IMG/VR virus record: IMGVR_UViG_3300030329_005844
Coordinates: 1-42,160 of that record
DNA from: a virus
DNA: 42,160 nt
Reading direction: 5' to 3' (one strand)
In this document: positions 1 through 6,971 of the stretch, in pieces
Numbering within the stretch: position 1 is the stretch's first letter
How the letters are laid out: every line of letters begins with the position of its first letter
Made by a program: the position numbers and the translations under genes
Notes under the pieces: generated by a model
Seen by the model: the letters and a program-made list of their open reading frames with translations, nothing else
What the model was told of the DNA's origin: nothing
Databases searched by the model: none

Positions 1-468
1 GAGGCGGAATTCATCAGGGCCACATGGGACAAGCCTGATTTATCTGCTGACGAGGTAAATCTTTACATCAATGTATGCGTAGACTATATAAATTTAAAAA
101 ATATATCCGCCCACATTGAAAAACTAAATAGAATGTTCAATGAAGCCGAAGAACAGCAAGACATGAGCATTCGACTTGCAGAACTACTCAAAACAAAGAG
201 TGAAGAATACAATCAATGCGAAAAGCGCATGGAGTCCTTGATTATGCGTTTAAGTGGTGATAGAGCCAAGCGTATAGCTAATCGCCGTGAAGAAAACGCG
301 AGTATATTAAATTTAGTACAATTATTCCAAGACGAAGAAGAGCGCAAGATAATGGTTAAGATTGCGGACCTTCAGAAACAGGCGGTCGAGGAAGAAGCTG
401 AAAGATTTGAAAAAATGCCACAATGGAAAGCTAGAGTACTCGGTATTTCTAAAGGTGATATACTATGA
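1..468 (+). CDS. Putative terminase small subunit, 5' end cut off by the window
   Basis: The reading frame is open from base 1, so 155 C-terminal residues are visible and the true start lies upstream. The first ATG inside the window, at 133, is probably internal because the 44 codons before it read as ordinary protein. The product is almost entirely helical and charged, with a long coiled-coil-like middle and the stretch MRLSGDRAKRI followed by an acidic helix. This pattern resembles marine phage small terminase subunits, which bind the packaging site and load the large subunit. The large terminase gene lies about 3.1 kb downstream, with accessory genes between them. The stop overlaps the next ATG (ATGA at 465). 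The family assignment is by resemblance and position only; another DNA-packaging or structural helper is possible. Confidence 0.45.
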   Translation, partial: EAEFIRATWDKPDLSADEVNLYINVCVDYINLKNISAHIEKLNRMFNEAEEQQDMSIRLAELLKTKSEEYNQCEKRMESLIMRLSGDRAKRIANRREENASILNLVQLFQDEEERKIMVKIADLQKQAVEEEAERFEKMPQWKARVLGISKGDIL

Positions 469-1154
469 CAAGACAAAGCACAGACTATTATGACATTTGC
501 GTCAAGCAACAAAAATTTATAGCAAAAAAAGAGAAAGCCCCCGATAAGCTTTCTGATTCGTCTGCATTAAACTTCGCCTGGCGTCCTGGCCAAGAAAAGA
601 ATTCGATATTAATCGAAGACTGTTATATAGACGGTCGCGGAGCTTCCGAAGGTTTAAAGTTATCGTTTTGTTCTAACGTTTATGTATATAACACCGTCAT
701 ATACGGTGGTTACGAAGATTGCGTCGATATAGTAAGGGGATCGAATATTATGTTCGATAATTGTGTTTTTTCTATTGGGGATGCTAAATATCACGCCACA
801 ATAAAAGGAGGCGCGCATACAGTGTATTTTAAAGACTGTGATTTTATAGGAAAATACAAAACATGGTATGACGGAGCTTGTGTGGACTTAGGCAACTGGA
901 CAGACTATGATGATGTGCCGCGACCTCGAGTAAGAGGTGTTTTATTCGACAATTGTAGAATAGTAGAAGGTCGCCCTATATTAGCTAGGGTATTACATGC
1001 GAATGCGCCCAAAGTATTTGATACAAAAGGGATGATACTTAAAGTACCCCGTTTATTTACAAACCTATTTTTCTTTCTCCAAAGAAAGGGTTGGATCGGC
1101 AAGCGTAGACGCTTTAGTGATGAAGATTTAAAAATTTATCCTGAAGAATTATAA
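465..1154 (+). CDS. Right-handed beta-helix (pectate-lyase-like fold) protein
   Basis: The 229-residue product has successive short strand repeats between about residues 48 and 170, such as ILIEDCYIDGRG, VYVYNTVIYGG, IMFDNCVFS, VYFKDCDFIG and VLFDNCRI. These are the rungs of a parallel beta-helix, with Asn/Asp-Cys turns recurring at the same place in the rung. Such folds occur in polysaccharide-cleaving enzymes and phage tail spikes, but there is no signal peptide or spike-type tail here, and the gene sits in the packaging region rather than with the tail genes. The C-terminal 50 residues are basic and helical. The start at 465 overlaps the previous stop and has an AAAGGTGA element about seven bases upstream, one of the few good ribosome sites in the window. 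The substrate is unknown. Confidence 0.7.
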   Translation: MTRQSTDYYDICVKQQKFIAKKEKAPDKLSDSSALNFAWRPGQEKNSILIEDCYIDGRGASEGLKLSFCSNVYVYNTVIYGGYEDCVDIVRGSNIMFDNCVFSIGDAKYHATIKGGAHTVYFKDCDFIGKYKTWYDGACVDLGNWTDYDDVPRPRVRGVLFDNCRIVEGRPILARVLHANAPKVFDTKGMILKVPRLFTNLFFFLQRKGWIGKRRRFSDEDLKIYPEEL

Positions 1155-1157
1155 TAG

Positions 1158-1382
1158 ATGAAACACACTATAAAATTTAGAATGGGAAGTACTGAATACA
1201 GAAGTGATAAGGAAATAGATTATGTACTAGAGAAAGTACGTAAAATATGGAGCGCACATAATTATTTAAACTTAGCTCAGTTAATAAATGGCTTAGCTGC
1301 GCGAAAGAACCTTCCAGTTAAAAATTTAACTGATATAGTAATGATTAACGCCATTGACGCCGAAATAAATGAAACCGATTGA
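1158..1382 (+). CDS. Small hypothetical protein
   Basis: The product has 74 residues and I recognise no family. It begins with a short charged strand region (KHTIKFRMGSTEYRSDKEID) followed by helices rich in Leu, Asn and Ala. It lies three bases after the beta-helix gene, and its end overlaps the following glycosyltransferase-like gene by 14 bases, so it belongs to the same tightly packed operon. The overlap on both sides, and the absence of a better alternative frame, support it as a real gene. No membrane segment, signal peptide or cysteine pair is seen. Confidence 0.55.
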   Translation: MKHTIKFRMGSTEYRSDKEIDYVLEKVRKIWSAHNYLNLAQLINGLAARKNLPVKNLTDIVMINAIDAEINETD

Positions 1383-2064
1383 TTTTCTAAAAGGACACAA
1401 TTTTAAAAATGAGTATCGCATTGGTGATGCGGTATTGCATCGCAATGATGCAGAGGCGGTGGTTATTTGTGAACCTATGCAGACTCTGTTCTTTAAAGAT
1501 ACGATTTTAAATAAATACCTTTGGGAATGCCGAAAAGAAGGTAAGAATATAGACATAGACAAGTTGCGTCGAATTGCCTTAGAACTAGGAGAAGAAAAAG
1601 GGTGGGAAAAACCAAGAAAAAACGACTGCGTTGTTCATTTAAGGATTGGAGATACGAAACGTATTACTAGTAGTGAAGTAAGCACTATAATTAATAGGTT
1701 AAAACACATCAGTCCTGCTGCGGTTACTTTTGTAAGTTTCTATCATCATCCCGCACGAGTATCGGAAGAAGAAAAGGCTCGTACATTAGAAGAAAACGAC
1801 CAAACAATTCATCAACTAGAAGGCGCTTGTAAGGAATTAGGCATCAGGGTGAATTGGCGATCTTGTTTGAATCCTGATGAAGACTTTTATTACTTAATTA
1901 ATGCTGACACGCTTTTATGTACTAACGGTGGGTTCAGTATTGTCGCAGCCCTTGCAAACCCTAAATTTAATTCAGATAATTTTGTAGGGCGCAAATCTGA
2001 CAGAGAAGTATACGATTTCTACATGAAAGGCAGTGACGAACTATTATGTACCATTACCGCATAG
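1369..2064 (+). CDS. Glycosyltransferase-like protein (fucosyltransferase-type motif)
   Basis: The product has 231 residues. Residues 88-95 read VVHLRIGD, which resembles the H-x-R-x-GD nucleotide-sugar binding motif of fucosyltransferase-type GT-B enzymes. Near the C terminus, INADTLLCTNGGFSIVAALA (about 177-196) resembles the ADxxIxSxSSFSxxAA element that follows in the same families. The first 80 residues do not clearly match a complete N-terminal Rossmann half, so this may be a shortened enzyme. It would transfer a sugar from a nucleotide donor to a host or virion glycan, but neither donor nor acceptor can be read from the sequence. It overlaps its neighbours on both sides (14 and 19 bases). 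The motif match is good but the family assignment is moderate. Confidence 0.5.
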   Translation: MKPIDFLKGHNFKNEYRIGDAVLHRNDAEAVVICEPMQTLFFKDTILNKYLWECRKEGKNIDIDKLRRIALELGEEKGWEKPRKNDCVVHLRIGDTKRITSSEVSTIINRLKHISPAAVTFVSFYHHPARVSEEEKARTLEENDQTIHQLEGACKELGIRVNWRSCLNPDEDFYYLINADTLLCTNGGFSIVAALANPKFNSDNFVGRKSDREVYDFYMKGSDELLCTITA

Positions 2065-2405
2065 AAAAAATAGTAAAAGTAGTGGACGGTGACACCGTGG
2101 ACGTAATTATTGACTTAGGTTTTCATACAACTGTAAAAAAAAGAATAAGGCTGCACGGCATCAACACTCCTGAGACGCGGACTCGCGACAAAGAAGAAAA
2201 GAAGCGTGGGTTAGCCGCTAAAGAAAGATTAAAAGAATTAATTGTAAGCGAAGGGGTGTGTGAAGAAAAAGATAAAGGTTTATTCCTGAAAAGCCGAGGT
2301 CTGGGCAAATATGGGCGCGTGCTGGGAGAGTTAATAAAAGACGGGATTATTTTAAATCGAATGCTCGTCAGAGAAGGTCACGCAAAAGAATATCATGGCA
2401 AATGA
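2046..2405 (+). CDS. Thermonuclease (staphylococcal nuclease fold)
   Basis: The 119-residue product is a compact SNase domain without a signal peptide, so it should act inside the cell. The N-terminal strand carries VVDGDTVDV (residues 12-20). Residues 35-43 read RLHGINTPE, matching catalytic Arg35 and Glu43 of the classic enzyme even in numbering, and GKYGR (87-91) supplies the second catalytic Arg. The C-terminal NRMLVREGHAKEY is the usual closing helix. One calcium ligand differs: Asn40 stands where staphylococcal nuclease has Asp40. Enzymes of this family cleave DNA and RNA with calcium. The gene overlaps the previous one by 19 bases and the following nuclease gene by 11, so two nucleases are made together just before the terminase. 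Confidence 0.88.
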   Translation: MYHYRIEKIVKVVDGDTVDVIIDLGFHTTVKKRIRLHGINTPETRTRDKEEKKRGLAAKERLKELIVSEGVCEEKDKGLFLKSRGLGKYGRVLGELIKDGIILNRMLVREGHAKEYHGK

Positions 2406-3399
2406 AGATACTACCTGTCAAGTCTGCGGAAAAACTTTTGATACAATTCGCGGATTACATATTCACCTTAAGGGCCACAAAATAACGCAGGCCGAGTATT
2501 ACTGTAGGCATTTTCCTCGTTTAAACAAGCTTACTGGAGAACCTCTCCCCTTTAAAAATAGGTCTGACTATTTTAATAAAGACTTCGCCAATTATGATCA
2601 ATTACTTAAATGGTGTTCTACCGCTTCCATCGAGGAAGTAAAGCCTTATATTTTAGAACAACTCTCTCGACGAATAAAAGAGAAGGAACTTAAATTTGGG
2701 CCGTGTCATTTAGAAATGGCTCAAAAGGAGATGCCACCCATAGAGCTTTACAAAAAGATCTTTGGAAGCTATACTTGGGCTTGTGAAGCTGCAGGCGTAG
2801 AGCCTTTATATAATAAAAAAGTCAAAGAACAATTTTTTGTAGAAGACGAAAAATTTAACGATTTGAATATCTTCATTGATACCAGAGAGCAGCAACCTTT
2901 AACTTTTAAAAACTCTGAATCGGTAAAGTTGGATTTTGGAGACTATACGTTGGGCGGAGATAACTATAATTATACTTTCGTGGACCGCAAGAGTGAGGGA
3001 GATTTTTTAATAACGTTTAGTAGTGGATTTAAAAGGTTTCAAAAAGAAATGGACAGGGTGGTTCAGTTCGACAGCTTTTTGTATATTGTTATTGAAAGCG
3101 ATTTAGAGCAAATCAAAAACAACAACGATAGACTTAAGGCTGCTATTGCAATAAATAAAAATAAAGCAGCTAAAGACCGTAATCCTAAAATGAGACAATT
3201 TGCAGCTAACTTAGATTATATTTATTATAATATGAGGAAGTTAATTAGAGATTATCCCAGAAAGTGTCAATTTATCTTTACAGGAAGCAGGGAGGCATCA
3301 GAGAGGATCATTCCAAGATTATTATTTTTTGGAAAAGAATTGTGGCAGGCGGACGTTCAGTACTTTATAGAGCAAAATGGAATTAGTGGTAAGAACTAA
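2395..3399 (+). CDS. Zinc-finger protein with ERCC4/XPF-type nuclease domain
   Basis: The product has 334 residues. It opens with a C2H2 finger (Cys8, Cys11, His24, His28). A middle helical segment includes LYKKIFGSYTWACEAAGVEP (118-137), which resembles the short DNA-binding repeat found beside HNH homing endonucleases. The C-terminal half is an ERCC4-type nuclease: IDTREQQPL (161-169), FGDYTLGG (181-188) and VDRKSEGDF (196-204), corresponding to the GDxnERKx3D signature with Asp in place of Glu. Such domains cut branched or double-stranded DNA. Its position two genes before the large terminase suits either a packaging or recombination nuclease or a free-standing homing-type nuclease; the sequence does not decide. 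It overlaps both neighbours. Confidence 0.85.
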   Translation: MANEDTTCQVCGKTFDTIRGLHIHLKGHKITQAEYYCRHFPRLNKLTGEPLPFKNRSDYFNKDFANYDQLLKWCSTASIEEVKPYILEQLSRRIKEKELKFGPCHLEMAQKEMPPIELYKKIFGSYTWACEAAGVEPLYNKKVKEQFFVEDEKFNDLNIFIDTREQQPLTFKNSESVKLDFGDYTLGGDNYNYTFVDRKSEGDFLITFSSGFKRFQKEMDRVVQFDSFLYIVIESDLEQIKNNNDRLKAAIAINKNKAAKDRNPKMRQFAANLDYIYYNMRKLIRDYPRKCQFIFTGSREASERIIPRLLFFGKELWQADVQYFIEQNGISGKN

Positions 3400-3607
3400 G
3401 CAGACAAAGCAACATTATAAATGTATTCCTGGTTTTGTGAATATAATGGACGATGGTAGATTTATGGTGAGAGAGGGAGCTGTAGAAAAGATGAGAGAGA
3501 TGGAATTTTATGATGTTTATATCAAACCTGTAGACATATGGCTGGATCTTTGGTATGCCTACTGTGAAGGTTTTTTAGATCCCGAACAATTAAGGAAATG
3601 GCCATGA
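3377..3607 (+). CDS. Small hypothetical protein before the large terminase
   Basis: The product has 76 residues and no recognised family. The N-terminal half is basic and strand-like with one Cys; the C-terminal half is aromatic and acidic (IWLDLWYAYCEGFLDPEQL). The gene starts 23 bases inside the nuclease gene and its end overlaps the terminase start, which argues that it is translated. It could be a small partner of either neighbour, but nothing in the sequence shows this. No membrane segment is evident. Confidence 0.5.
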   Translation: MELVVRTKQTKQHYKCIPGFVNIMDDGRFMVREGAVEKMREMEFYDVYIKPVDIWLDLWYAYCEGFLDPEQLRKWP

Positions 3608-5487
3608 GTTGGAGCGAAGGCAAACAGAAAAAACGTAAGAACGAGTGGAAAGACATTAATAACACTATTCTTGATACAAAAGGCTTTCTTGAAGAGAAGG
3701 AGGCTAAAATGTTACTTTATCAATTTTTAAGACAGAATACTACATTCGCTGTTGATTTAATGTCAGGAGTGAAGTTATTCCCCTTTCAGCATATGGCCGT
3801 AAAGTCTATGATGGAATCTGATTATTTTTTAGGCATATGGTCACGGGGTATGTCTAAATCTTTTTCTACAGCGATCTTTGCTTTCTTGGATGCTATTCTT
3901 AATCAGGGAGTGGAAATTGGAATTTTATCCAAGTCTTTTAGGCAGGCCAAAATGATTTTTAGAAAAATTGAAGACATAGCAGCCAAACCTGAAGCTAAGT
4001 TTCTTGCACAATGTATAACAAAAAAATCTAAACAAAACGACCAATGGACACTCGAATTAGGCAGAAGTCGGATTCACGCATTGCCATTGGGTGATGGCGA
4101 AAAGCTACGGGGGTTTAGGTTTCAACGAATCATTATCGATGAGATGTTATTGATGCCTGAAAGAATTTACAATGAGGTTATTGTTCCCTTTCTATCAGTA
4201 GTCGAAAACCCTACTGAGCGAGAAGATTTATATAATGCAGAAACGGCCATGATCGAAAAAGGAAAAATGAGTGAGGAAGATCGACATCAGTGGCCTAACA
4301 ATAAATTAATAATGCTATCATCTGCTTCATACAAGTTTGAATATTTATATAAACTCTATGAGACATTTGAACATCTTATTGAAGGGAGAATACCCGAAGA
4401 CAAGGAAAGTGGCGCCAAAAGAGTAGTAATGCAATTTTCCTATGACTGCGCACCTAAACAACTTTATGATCAAAATCTTGTTAATCAGGCTAAGGCTTCC
4501 ATGAGCCAAAGTCAGTTTGATCGAGAGTTTGGAGCGACATTTACCGATGATAGCTCAGGATATTTTAAAATATCAAGAATGTCAAGTTGCACAATCGCAG
4601 ATGGAGAAGAGCCAGCTATTGAAGTTGCTGGCAATCCTTCTGATAAATATATTTTATCTTTTGACCCTTCATGGGCAGAAAGTGAAAGTAGTGATGACTT
4701 TGCAATGCATGTATTTAAGTTATCTGATGAAACGCAAACAGGTACATTAGTTCATAGCTATGCATTATCTGGGTCTAGATTAAAAGACCACATTTTTTAT
4801 TTTTATTATCTAATGACTAATTTTAATATTGTAGCTATCTGTGGTGACTACAATGGTGGAGTGCAATTTCTAAATGCCGTCAATGAAAGTGAGTTATTCA
4901 AGAAAAACAAATTAAAAATAAATACCTTAACCGCCGACTTTGATAATGTCGAGAACTATAAAGACAATTTAATTAAAGGCAAGCAAGAATATAACTTAAG
5001 CACCCAAACTATCTGTCATTTGCAAAAACCAACTAGCGCCTGGATTAGAAGGGCTAATGAGCATCTTCAAGCATGTTTTGACCACAAGAAAATATGGTTT
5101 GCAGCAAGAGCTACAAATGACAACTATCACTCCCAGAAAAGCAAAAAAATCCCTATTGATAATTTAAAATTTTTAAGGAATGCAGATGTTATATTCGAGA
5201 AGCAAAGCTCTTCTGCTAAAATGATTGATTTTGTAGAGCATCAGTATGATATGATTAACTTAACTAAATCTGAATGCGCCTTGATTCAAATCACTACCTC
5301 CCCTCAAGGAACTCAGACTTTTGACTTACCTCAAAACCTAAAAAGACAAACAGGCCCAGATAAAGCTCGAAAAGACTCCTATTCGGCGTTGGTGCTCGGT
5401 GCGTGGATGATTAAATTATATTATGACATGCAGCACGCAAAGGCTGCAGAAAGTGTACAAACCTTTGTGCCTATGTTTATAAAATAA
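3598..5487 (+). CDS. terL: Terminase large subunit
   Basis: This is the DNA-packaging motor, an ATPase that pumps DNA into the prohead and a nuclease that cuts the concatemer. In 629 residues the ATPase has a variant Walker A, SRGMSKSFS (82-90), a Walker B strand ending in Asp-Glu, RIIIDE (177-182), and a coupling motif SSASYKFEYLYKLY (241-254). The RNase H-like nuclease has Asp356 in SFDPSWA, Asp417 in CGDYNGG and Asp593 in KDSYSALVLGAW as likely metal ligands. The start could be 3598 or the second ATG at 3604; an AAGGA upstream spaces better for 3604. The length is normal. The gene overlaps its upstream neighbour, and its stop overlaps the first sulfotransferase start (TAATG). Confidence 0.95.
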   Translation: MAMSWSEGKQKKRKNEWKDINNTILDTKGFLEEKEAKMLLYQFLRQNTTFAVDLMSGVKLFPFQHMAVKSMMESDYFLGIWSRGMSKSFSTAIFAFLDAILNQGVEIGILSKSFRQAKMIFRKIEDIAAKPEAKFLAQCITKKSKQNDQWTLELGRSRIHALPLGDGEKLRGFRFQRIIIDEMLLMPERIYNEVIVPFLSVVENPTEREDLYNAETAMIEKGKMSEEDRHQWPNNKLIMLSSASYKFEYLYKLYETFEHLIEGRIPEDKESGAKRVVMQFSYDCAPKQLYDQNLVNQAKASMSQSQFDREFGATFTDDSSGYFKISRMSSCTIADGEEPAIEVAGNPSDKYILSFDPSWAESESSDDFAMHVFKLSDETQTGTLVHSYALSGSRLKDHIFYFYYLMTNFNIVAICGDYNGGVQFLNAVNESELFKKNKLKINTLTADFDNVENYKDNLIKGKQEYNLSTQTICHLQKPTSAWIRRANEHLQACFDHKKIWFAARATNDNYHSQKSKKIPIDNLKFLRNADVIFEKQSSSAKMIDFVEHQYDMINLTKSECALIQITTSPQGTQTFDLPQNLKRQTGPDKARKDSYSALVLGAWMIKLYYDMQHAKAAESVQTFVPMFIK

Positions 5488-6128
5488 TGGTCCTCTATAA
5501 TAAAAAAGATAAAAGAAAAAATATAATTTTTACTCATGTCCCCAAAACAGGAGGAACGAGTATAGAAAAAGCTTTTGGCTTTGTAGTTCCAGAGGGAAAC
5601 GGGAAACACAATAACCTAACTTTACTAAAAAGTACTATGGTCAAGCAGGGGCGCCAAGATTTTTACAATAATGCCTTTAAGTTTACAATAGTAAGAAATC
5701 CATTTGATCAGCTTTATTCATTCTGGAACTACCATGTAAATATAATAGGAGACACTAGTGTTTTTAGATTTGAGAAAGATTTTAATGATTTTTTAAAAAA
5801 ATTAGATTTAAAAAATAAAACTATTGCTCCTCACCATAATTATGGAGGAAGGTACGCAGACACTGTAGCTTTGGTCTGGGCCGACCTTTTTCAAAAACAA
5901 TATGCCTATGTAGACGGTAAACTAGAAGTAGATTTCATCGGGAGGTTCGAAAATTTACATAGAGATTTTTCTTTAATTTGTAAAATCACAGGCTTTGAAA
6001 ATAAGTTGCCCCATTTAAATAATTCAGGGAAAAAGCTGCCCTATTGGGCAAGGTACGATAGGGAGAGTCGTAAAATTGCAGAAGAATTACTTGAAGAAGA
6101 CTTAAAAACTTTTGGTTATAAATTTTAA
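5487..6128 (+). CDS. Sulfotransferase, first of a tandem pair
   Basis: The 213-residue product carries both PAPS-binding elements of the sulfotransferase family 2 group: the 5'-phosphosulfate loop FTHVPKTGGTSIEKAF (15-30) and the 3'-phosphate element FTIVRNPFDQLYSFW (66-80). Later IGRFENLHRDF and the closing ELLEEDLKTFGYKF are also typical. It would move sulfate from PAPS to a hydroxyl, usually on a carbohydrate. No signal peptide or membrane anchor is present, so it acts in the host cytoplasm and depends on host PAPS. The stretch is more AT-rich than the terminase gene. Translation is coupled to the terminase by a shared A (TAATG). The acceptor is unknown; host surface glycan or a virion glycan are possibilities. 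Confidence 0.88.
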   Translation: MVLYNKKDKRKNIIFTHVPKTGGTSIEKAFGFVVPEGNGKHNNLTLLKSTMVKQGRQDFYNNAFKFTIVRNPFDQLYSFWNYHVNIIGDTSVFRFEKDFNDFLKKLDLKNKTIAPHHNYGGRYADTVALVWADLFQKQYAYVDGKLEVDFIGRFENLHRDFSLICKITGFENKLPHLNNSGKKLPYWARYDRESRKIAEELLEEDLKTFGYKF

Positions 6129-6129
6129 G

Positions 6130-6915
6130 ATGATTGTTTCTGTAAAACACAAATTTTCTTTTATACATATCCCCAAGACAGCTGGAAGTAGTCTTATAGC
6201 TCACGTAGCAGATTTGGATACGGAAATTATAGAATTATGTAGCACAACAGTATACATGAAAAACACAGGGGTTCATGTTAAAATGTGCGGTTTAAGTCAA
6301 GTAAATGATAAAAACCAAGATTTAAATCTGTGCCATGAAAAAGGCGTAAAATTTTTAGAATATGACCCATCTTTTGATTACGCTCATTTATATTATCCTT
6401 ATAATGTATTTTTGGGAGAAGAGTATTTGGGTAAAGATTATTTTTCAACAGCTTTTGTTCGTAATCCTTTTGATCGTTTAGTGTCTGCTTTCCTGTACTC
6501 TAAAAAACGAAAAGAATTTGAGAACTCACAACTCAATATAAATAAAGATACCGAAAAGTATGAAAATTTTAATGATTTTTGCGTTTATTATTTAAACCAA
6601 GAAGACTTGTTTCATCCTGTGACTCGTTACAATGTGCATTATCTTCCTCAATATAGATTTGTGTGTGACCCTTTACATATTGCAAGAAACACAAAAGAGG
6701 TTTTAGTTTCATTTGTAGGAAGGTTTGAAAAGTTAAAAGAAGACTTTAATTTTATATATCGCCATCTTGATCCGTATGGGGATGTCCCCGAATTGAATCA
6801 TAAAAGAAATTTAAAACGCCAAAGGCATTACTCTGAGTATTATTCTACAGAATCCAAAAAAATTGCAGAAAAAATATACGAAAAAGATTTAGATATTTTT
6901 AAATATACTTTTTAA
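6130..6915 (+). CDS. Sulfotransferase, second of a tandem pair
   Basis: The product has 261 residues from the ATG at 6130, one base after the previous stop; a TTG at 6112 would add six residues but lies inside the previous gene. FIHIPKTAGSS (11-21) is the PAPS 5'-phosphosulfate loop and FVRNPFDRLVSAF (109-121) the 3'-phosphate element. VSFVGRFEKLKEDF and the C-terminal AEKIYEKDLDIFKYTF match the same family. It is related to the preceding enzyme but clearly diverged and longer between the two motifs, where the acceptor normally binds, so the two probably act on different acceptors or successive positions. A strong hairpin begins at the stop codon, so this is probably the last gene of the unit. 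Confidence 0.88.
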   Translation: MIVSVKHKFSFIHIPKTAGSSLIAHVADLDTEIIELCSTTVYMKNTGVHVKMCGLSQVNDKNQDLNLCHEKGVKFLEYDPSFDYAHLYYPYNVFLGEEYLGKDYFSTAFVRNPFDRLVSAFLYSKKRKEFENSQLNINKDTEKYENFNDFCVYYLNQEDLFHPVTRYNVHYLPQYRFVCDPLHIARNTKEVLVSFVGRFEKLKEDFNFIYRHLDPYGDVPELNHKRNLKRQRHYSEYYSTESKKIAEKIYEKDLDIFKYTF

Positions 6916-6949
6916 AGTTAAAAGTCAACTTTTGTGGACTTTTAACTTT
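6914..6949 (+). terminator. Perfect 13-bp hairpin after the sulfotransferase pair
   Basis: AAAGTTAAAAGTC at 6914-6926 pairs perfectly with GACTTTTAACTTT at 6937-6949 around a 10-base loop. The stem is AT-rich and lacks a long T-run, so it may be a weak terminator or an RNA-processing or protective structure rather than a strong stop. It separates the sulfotransferase genes from the portal gene and is followed five bases later by a GTGTA motif. Confidence 0.6.
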
Positions 6950-6954
6950 GGTTT

Positions 6955-6971
6955 GTGTATCATATAGGCAT
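6955..6971 (+). promoter_or_regulatory. GTGTA motif before the portal gene
   Basis: GTGTATCATATAGGCAT runs directly up to the portal ATG and follows the hairpin. It belongs to a set of seven GTGTA motifs found in gaps between head and tail genes. A late promoter or processing site is the likely reading; this copy lacks the downstream CTTACA box. Confidence 0.4.

Noticed and set aside
6948-6971. Upstream GTG start for the portal gene
   Set aside because: It begins in the hairpin's right arm and reads through the GTGTA motif; the ATG at 6972 is the natural start.
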